A stretch of DNA of 64,000 nt from Reticulascus tulasneorum (lineage: Eukaryota; Ascomycota; Sordariomycetes; Glomerellales; Reticulascaceae): contig LSAX01000010.1 in assembly GCA_001557505.1 (NCBI GenBank), positions 992,001-1,056,000 of the forward strand, read 5' to 3'. The translations under genes and the position numbers were made by a program. The notes beneath the pieces were generated by a model. That model saw nothing but the letters and a program-made list of their open reading frames with translations. It was not told where the DNA came from and ran no database searches. The stretch's first letter is position 1; every line of letters begins with the position of its first letter. Of this stretch, positions 57,401 to 64,000 are shown in pieces.

Positions 57401-57734
57401 CAAACGGACGACCTCGGATGTTCGTGGGGTTCTGGCAAACAACGTTGTGCATGCTTGCCATCCTTGGGGCTCGGTTCTCAGTTGGTTGAGGTACTCGAAG
57501 GCTTGTGCTTTCAGCGCCTGGTCGGACGAGGGGTCCCACGCAATCTGAACGGCATTCTCAATCTGCACAAGCCTCAGTTAGCACGACGCTGCTAAAGGGA
57601 GCACGAGGTCGAGGAAGAGGGGGAAGATTTGAGCTGGTTGTGGTGGGATGCATCGTGATGGTGACTAGGTATGGTGGGGCAAGGCAGGAAACCGTGACCG
57701 CCGCCTTTCGCTCAAAACGCACCTGCACCTCCAT
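54444..57734 (-). CDS. LOS1: Exportin-T (LOS1), tRNA nuclear export receptor
   Basis: Minus strand, three exons: 57723-57734, 56011-57562, 54444-55960, giving 1026 aa, near the usual 1000-1100. It starts MEVQ-IENAVQIAWDPSSDQALKAQ, the conserved N-terminus, so the 12-nt first exon is well supported. The family runs throughout as HEAT repeats: the Xpo1-like N-terminal region with EVVNYAVHTQGL, MDGWESFVDDFLEM and SWRDLLAQYSSQNDVIVEMIVKVIGKWISWMD. The C-terminal HEAT stack follows with NFVRLVHHDHVRIKTRSWYLFHRFVK and [35 protein letters not shown]. Exportin-T with Ran-GTP carries mature tRNAs out of the nucleus. The introns are 160 and 50 nt. It shares this window with a tRNA gene that contains an intron, but that is not meaningful linkage. 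Certain as a family call. Confidence 0.95.
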
Positions 57735-58491
57735 ATTCAATGGATTTTGCCCCAGAGATAGAAGAGTTTGGTTCGTAGTTGGTTATGATCCAGTATCCGA
57801 AGCTGCTATGAACCTGGCAGCCGTGAAAGTCGTCCATCCAGCATACTTGAGGAAAAGGCGGCGACGCAGCTACCGACTCATGCCTGGCTCGGGGTCGGTA
57901 TTGTTTTTCGATGGGTGGCCAGGTTAGGAAACGATCCTATTGTGATGAATACGGGGGACGGAAAAAATCGTGGATGATAACTGCTCAGCCGTGAACCAGA
58001 TTCATCGACGAGGAGACGACACAGATTTCGAAGTTGTATTATATCAGGCTATGGTGTTTGTCAGGTCCAATTTGTCTGTATTGCTGTCCAAAAGTCGGTG
58101 CAGACTCGTGCCTATGTGGGGTAAAGTCAATATGGCCCACGGCGAATTGTCGGCCAAAACGTGCCCGCTTCCGTCATGGCACTTCAGCACAGTGCAAACT
58201 TTAAGAGTCTGCTGGCTTGCACACAGTATCTCGTTGCAAGAGCGACGAGAATCAGGCCACATTATGTGCAGGATGCTTCGAGCTTCAAGCAGCTCTAAGT
58301 AAGGCTATCCAAGTTCTTCGTGAATTCAACTACAGAGTCTTTCGGGGTGACACCAACCCTCTCATTGCAATAGTGCTACCACATTATCCCAGCCCTAAGG
58401 TAGTCATCACCCCCTAGTGAAATACTTTAATCAAACTCTTCGTCGCCGAACACGATCTCTTCCCTCACTGATTTCTAACTCCATCACCCTC

Positions 58492-59382
58492 ATGGCAATA
58501 GCTCGTTCTCAGGAAGATTTCGCCGATGCTTTGCGTTGGGACAGCTTGATGGAAGCTGAGGCGGACCACGGCGTAGGATGTCTGACCAGGTCGTCACTTC
58601 CGCTTCATCCAACACATCTCCAAGAGGACGAAAGCCACTTGGTCTTTCAGATCTTCCGACATCTCTCTTGGACGCCAACACACAGACTGCTCATACAATC
58701 CCCGTATGCATCACGTGTTCGGTTACTTTGCGTGGAGATATCTTGCTAGACCAACCATCGATATCTTCTGAAATGCCATGTTGAATACTGTGATCCGTCA
58801 AGTAGTACCCGGCCGACCGTTATCGTACTCGCTGATGTAGGGATGATTCTGAACCTTGTGTGAGCCTCGAGGTCGGATCTGGGGCCCTATATTGTAATTA
58901 GTATGTGCCGTTTGCTGCACATCTTTTCCTTCATCAAAAACGCTAGGTGACGATAGACGCGAGCTTGAACCCCAAACCCGTTCCGAGAGATGTAGGTACT
59001 CGACAAATCCTGTCCAGGCTGCGTTCAAGGAATTGTCAGTTCTGTCTCTGGGACGAGCAAAGACCTGACGGCTGCTCTAGTTCTCCATGGTCGTTCAATC
59101 CAGGACATAACGCCTATCATGCTCGTGGCATTCCAAACATCATGGTTCCGACCCGCTCCATGATTGACTTGTGAAGACTGGCCTGCCGTCCAGCAACGTT
59201 CCAGCTTGCAATGGAAAAACTGTCCAAGTCCTCGGCATCTCTTCCCCAGATTCAAGTGCATCCTTGGACCCACGCCAACGGAACGACTTGTACCACTGGC
59301 AAACAGCTTCGCGGACGATAGGATAGCAGGTTCTGAGCTTTGTGAGGCCCTCGTTGGTGGAGGGATCGCAACCATGACTTAG
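58492..59382 (+). pseudogene. Possible gene relic in changing frames
   Basis: ATG at 58492 opens 27 codons (MAIARSQEDFADALRWDSLM, then EAEADHG). A different frame from 58578 continues with RGRKPLGLSDLPTSLLDAN. Further on, NPGHNAYHARGIPNIM (frame ending 59174) and PLANSFADDRIAGSELCEAL (ending 59382) appear in other frames. The pieces have protein-like composition but no family was recognised. Unrelated chance frames are equally possible. Confidence 0.2.
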
Positions 59383-62300
59383 AGAGGGAGTGCCAACTCA
59401 TCATGAGTACCTGAAGAAGGAATCATGTGCTTCCATGACCAGAGTGACCACCTGAGAATGCCCGGGTTGGTTTCACAGACAGGGAAGAGAAAAGGAGCAA
59501 GGAAATAGATCAAGTCGGTCAAGTATCCAACAGCTCATGTCTCTTACTGTTTCATCAGTCGACGCGACGAGCGCGACACCGCCATTATCTACCTCTGTTC
59601 CTCAGCTCCAGCAAAATCTCTCAACCCCTGAGGCTGATCCTGTAGCGGCCCCTCATCTCTCAGCTCGGATCCGCAAATGAATGTGGCCATTCCACCCTGC
59701 AGCCGCATCCAACGTTGCTGCACCCAATTTCCTCCTTTCGCGGGGTTCCGCGGCATGTCGGCGCCGAAATTGGGGGGTTCCGTTGGCTCGTATTTGGTAT
59801 TTCTTCCATTCCCGTCAACCGCCCAGCAGCGCAATTTTAATCGGGGCGAGCAGGGTGATCGGACTTTCCAGAGCCGCCTCCTGACCAGGGTGCTTGTGAA
59901 GGGAATTCCAGAGATCAAGGGTTCTTGGGAGAAAGGGATGGAAATCTCACTCATCTCATCGGGATCCTGGCAGTTGTTGATTCGGCAAATGGCATCAGCT
60001 CACCGATCTGTTGCTTGGAAGAAGAGCCAAGAAAGATCATTGTCAGAGAGCCATCCCCCAAGCTTGGTTCATTAAACTGAGTGGCGTTTTTCCTGTGCCC
60101 ATGTCCGGGCTCTGGATTGAAGCTTATGAGTGTCATCGAGCAAGGTAACAGTAGCACAGGAGAATCTCATCACCGAGATAGAGTCTAGACCAATGCTTGT
60201 TTCATTGCGCCAAGCTTCTGCAAAAAGAAGTGACTTCCTAGCTTCGAAAAGTAGCTAGGACTATGTAAATTCTGGCGGTTACAGATGGGCGGCAGGCAAA
60301 TGGGAAAACAAGCTTGTTCTCAGGACAGTATGCAACTAGTCACAAGCCACAGGTTCTTGGGGGTTGTTGAGAGGAGCGCGCCAAATCTGAGTCGTCGGGC
60401 TATCGATCCTTGATCCAAGCAACCTAAGCTGTCAGGCGGCGCATCGACGTCATAAAGTCTATCACAACTTTACTTCGGGTTTTCCCAGTCGGGCGATCAC
60501 TTTATGCATCCACACTCATGAAACAGACCGATGAACAATATGTGGAGAAGCTCCTGGGGCTGTGGGCTGACAGAATGTGCAGGGCAGCTTCTTTCTTCAT
60601 CCGATCAGGAAGGACATTAGACGGGCCGGCAAGGTCGTGCCTTGCAAGCACGAGTCGGAAGAGCTGTGTGCTGCTGGTGTCCGTAATACCCTCGTAGTAG
60701 ATAGGATATCCGGCAGCTTTTGTGCGGTATGCCATTTGTCCTCGGTCGTAATACATTTATGGTCGATTGTAAATGCCCGCGAGCTAGATTCCCGAAAGGG
60801 GAATAGAAGAGGACTCTCCCAGTTTGCCAGTTTCCCCGACCGATTCCATTTTTAGTAAGAGGGCAAAAGCGCCGGACCATATTTCGAGATTGCAGTCGGA
60901 GATATTGCCCAATGGCCAATCTTGGGGCAAGCTGAATTCTCCTCAATGTGGATTCTCACTGCGATTAGGCTCTTCACTGCATTTCTGCTGTCCGACAGCA
61001 TCGAACCTCTCAATCCGCGTCGTCTCTCCCCCAAGAATCCTCCACGCACAACCCGTTCCGTGGCACCCAAACGAGGCCCTCCGCTCCGCTGGCACAGGAG
61101 CCCGGGATCGCGGAACCCAGCGATAGATAATCGGGCATTTGCTTGATTGTAACATGCTTCGCCACGAAATCTGTGAACCTAAATAGCACCGTTGCTGCCG
61201 TCAGCGCCGCCCCATGTAATTACCAGGCAAACGACAGCTGTCTTCTCGGGGAACTATAATTACGGGAAACAAAGTATGGGCAGTACAAATCAAAGCCCTG
61301 CGACCAGCTCCCCAGCTCTCCCATGCTGCGGTGGGTGGGTGGTATTAAGTTGGGGGATCGGTTCCTGCATTAGCGCCGTTTATTGTGCAGCTCATCCATC
61401 AATATTTGTGCAATAGCGAAGCAAGCAGATCGCCACGGTTCCTTAGCAAGGGAGACCATGGCTTGGGTGGTTTTAATTAGGCGGAGAACCTTGCTCCTCC
61501 GTACAACCAACATGCAACGCAAACCTTCTCAGGGCTTCCCTTCTGTTTCTGTTTCGCCCTGCTCCCGTTCAGCTGGGGACAAGGCCGCTATCCGTGTTTG
61601 CCATGCTGCGTTCCACGATGTTCTGAAGGACCGGACTCGTGAATGTTCTATGAAGCCTCATGGCTTGGAGCCGGTCCCCCTCTGTGTCTTGCCCTGTCGA
61701 AAATAGCAGGACTGACGGATAACTAAAACTAGAGCCGCCCTCCCGCATTCCAGTAGTTTGACCACATCACTCTCTATACAAATTTGTCCGGTGTGCTGGA
61801 CAGTAATCACTTAAGCCTAAGCACTGACGAGATGTTAAGAACCAGCTTTGGTTTGTGCCGAGAAACAGCTAGGATGGCGCTGGGCCAAAAACGACCTGAA
61901 GTCAGTAATGCACTATAATTAATTCTTTGTGCAACCAAACTAGGGTGCTAAAATAACTAGTGTACAGCATAATCAAGTTAGCTGGTCGTCCTCACATAAT
62001 CCCATCCCAAAGCGCCTGTCCTCAAAGCCACCTTCCAATAAATCAAACTTTTCACTCTATGCCCTTGAAGATCATTGACTCGAGTAATACCACAGAGATT
62101 TCCTGTCCCCTTTTTAATCCCCTGACCGGGGGAGCGGGGGGCAGTCGAAAGAAAAAAAAAAGCGACATTGGACCGGCCGAAGCGATGAACATGACAGAGC
62201 AGTGCGAAAGGAGAACCGAGATTGATTAATTGATCCCAGCGCTGCCCCGGCTACGATCAGTGGGCAGGAAAATGCATCACTCATTCCGGATGCAGTAGAG

Positions 62301-62840
62301 CAAATCTTGGGCCAAGGTTGATCGGCCGGGCTTGTTGGCTAGACGCCACCCCATCATCGGTCAGCGGCTTTTGTTTGTTCAATCAATCCTGCATCCCTTT
62401 CTGCGTGTCCTAGCCGTGATACTTCACTCTAGTGGAAGCGACAATTTCGAAGAGCGAGATTATCGTCCAACCTTTCGAGCAAGGAGATTGGGGGGGAGGC
62501 GCTAGAACTTCCCAATGTACTGTACCTGATGCGACCGCCGCACAAATCAGCGTCTAGAGCTCGACAACGCCCTTGTCTTATTTCTCCGCACAATACGCGC
62601 TCATCCCGGAAGTTGCAGCAGTTGACGAACCGTCCAATGAGCAAATAAGGTGGGCAATGCCCGTTTTCCACCCTCCCCCCCAAATGTCTCTTTAAGCTCA
62701 TCAGATGGCTCTCTCTCCTCTTTGGCCCATCAGCAGGAACCAGGGCCAGGGCCGCGACCAGGGTTGCAGGGTTCCCGTCGCCCTCCTAATGGCCCCATGG
62801 CGGAGATGCTGGCCTGGACGACGCGGTGTGGACCGTGGTT

Positions 62841-62856
62841 CCCCCCCCCCCCCCCC
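62841..62856 (+). repeat. Poly-C tract (16 nt)
   Basis: Run of 16 C about 470 nt upstream of the GPI-type start codon. Confidence 0.9.
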
Positions 62857-63325
62857 ATCCCATCCCACCACATCGGCCGCCCAGCCAATTTAGAGAGGTG
62901 CCATCTAACCTCCACCGTACCCCTGGATTAGCGTACATGGGTTTTGATGTGAATAGGCGTTGTCTAATTTCCCACCTTGTGCGATGGGAGGCGCTGAGGC
63001 TACCAATGCCTCAATCGAGTTGCTTCTCTTCGCCATGGGCTCTTTTGCTGCTGCAGCTATGTACCTTGGTCCCGTAGTAGTTCCTCACCCCGTCCAGCTT
63101 GGCTATTAATACCGTCCCATCCTCTCCTTTGCTTCTCTTTCCCTTTCCCTTCTTTTCACCAGCCAAACAAGCCTCAATCCTCTCAAGCACCCGCTTTTGA
63201 CTCAATCTTTGACTTCGGTCGTCCATTCTTTACCAACTCTAGCTTCTAGCTTCATTACACTCGTTCTCTTACGAAAACACCTTCGTTCTCACGAATAACC
63301 CCTAAAACCCCCCACATCAGTCAAA

Positions 63326-64000
63326 ATGCGTTTCGCTATTGTCGCTGTCGCCGCTGCCGGTGTTGTCCTGGCCAACGAGCCTGTGTCCACCGTGTACACC
63401 ACCAAGTACTACACCCTCACCGACTGCCCGGAGACCGTCACCGACTGCCCGGCACACTCCACCGTTGTCACCAGCAGTGTCATCCCCCTGACCACCTCCA
63501 CCGTCTACACCACCAAGGTCTACACTGTCACCAGCTGCCCTCCCACCGTCCCTGACTGCCCGGCCCACTCCACCGTCGTTGTCACCGAGACTGAGGCCAT
63601 CGGCGTCACCGTCTGCCCGGTCGAGACCACCTCCACCAAGCCTTACTCCAACTCCACCATCGCCACCCCAACCAAGTCGTGGATCCCTCCTAAGGAGACC
63701 CTCTCCAGCGCTGCCCCAACCAAGCCAGCATGCCCTGCTACCAGCGTCAAGACCATCCACACCAGCTACACCACCGTCATCCCAACTGTCATCTACGAGA
63801 CCGTTGAGATCCCTTGCCCTACCAGCAAGCCATCTCACTCTGCCAACGGAACGTGAGTACATCCCAGATCCGGACATGAGAGTTTGACCCAGAAAGCTAA
63901 CAAGCACACTAGCACTCCTGCTGTTCCCACCAAGACTCCCGTCCAGGCTGGTGCCTCCGCTATCAGCGGCTCCATCTTGGTCGCTGCCCTTGCCGGCGCT
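63326..64000 (+). CDS. Secreted Ser/Thr-rich GPI-type cell-wall protein (3' end cut off)
   Basis: Exon 1 is 63326-63852. Exon 2 starts at 63913 and runs past the right edge, so the C-terminus is incomplete. A signal peptide is clear: MRFAIVAVAAAGVVLA, with cleavage probably before NEP. Two tandem 37-aa units follow (63386-63496 and 63497-63607) sharing STVYTTK-x-YT-x-T-x-CP-x-TV-x-DCPAHSTVV. Then come more CP-containing Thr-rich segments (TVCPVETTSTKPYSN, TVEIPCPTSKPS). The last visible part, QAGASAISGSILVAALAGA, is small-residue hydrophobic and looks like a GPI-attachment signal. Such proteins are heavily O-glycosylated and linked to the wall or plasma membrane, with roles in structure or adhesion. 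The 60-nt intron joins GGAAC|CACTCC in phase. The long gene-poor region and strong CT-rich leader fit a regulated or highly expressed gene. The specific name is unknown. Confidence 0.85.
63386..63607 (+). repeat. Two tandem 111-nt coding repeats
   Basis: Two adjacent 37-codon units with the same STVYTTK...DCPAHSTVV pattern. They differ mainly in the last ten residues. Confidence 0.88.

Larger units (their letters stand above)
57735..63325. other. 5.6 kb gene-poor region upstream of the GPI-type gene
   Basis: No complete gene could be supported. Fragments at 58490-58780 and 58950-59390 read like protein in short pieces that change frame, possibly a decayed gene. A 16-nt poly-C lies at 62841-62856 and an A-run near 62150-62161. 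From about 63110 to 63325 the sequence is CT-rich with TATTAATA near 63105, a likely core promoter and leader for the secreted protein. Confidence 0.45.

Overview
The window is nuclear DNA of a filamentous ascomycete (Pezizomycotina). Evidence: short spliceosomal introns (mostly 48-160 nt, GT-AG with two probable GC-AG), about 18 protein genes in 64 kb, CT-rich leaders, an intron-containing tRNA-Arg, and fungal-specific families such as gelsolin repeats on a long disordered region, DUF2457, a HeLo-like domain and a Ser/Thr-rich GPI-type wall protein. A sordariomycete or close relative fits best, but the species cannot be told from sequence alone. No bacterial, viral, transposon or CRISPR content was seen. 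All genes were assembled by hand from reading frames, splice sites and family resemblance, so exon ends are predictions.

Layout, left to right: tRNA-Arg(UCG) (-); mitochondrial sideroflexin (+); a long gene-free region; LAMMER dual-specificity kinase (+); an unrecognised protein (+); a GNAT acetyltransferase-like protein with internal repeats (+); ARL2-type GTPase (+); a very large gelsolin-repeat protein with seven 43-44 aa repeats (+); SEC63 (+); an LCHN/Anr2-type DENN-family protein (-); SLC1-type lysophosphatidic acid acyltransferase (+); a HeLo-like domain fused to a degenerate Ras fold (+); a Cys-cluster protein (-); F1-ATPase delta subunit (-); a nearly 5 kb divergent promoter region; an acidic DUF2457 protein (+); SAR1 (+); a patatin-domain lipase (+); a Ser-rich unknown (+); exportin-T/LOS1 (-); a 5.6 kb gene-poor stretch; and the 5' part of a secreted GPI-type protein that runs off the right end (+).

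There is no operon-like logic. Most genes are housekeeping: secretory pathway (SEC63, SAR1, the DENN-family protein), lipid metabolism (SLC1, patatin lipase), mitochondria (sideroflexin, ATP synthase delta), cytoskeleton (ARL2, gelsolin protein), and RNA (exportin-T, LAMMER kinase). The most unusual locus is 32583-34249. It joins an N-terminal HeLo-like domain, of the kind found at the front of fungal NOD-like receptors and cell-death proteins, to a C-terminal Ras-like fold that has lost its nucleotide-binding motifs. Three tandem 11-nt repeats lie directly before its start codon. Other oddities are the 44-residue repeat array, GC-AG introns, a 17-nt micro-exon in ARL2 and six long poly-C/G tracts confined to non-coding DNA.
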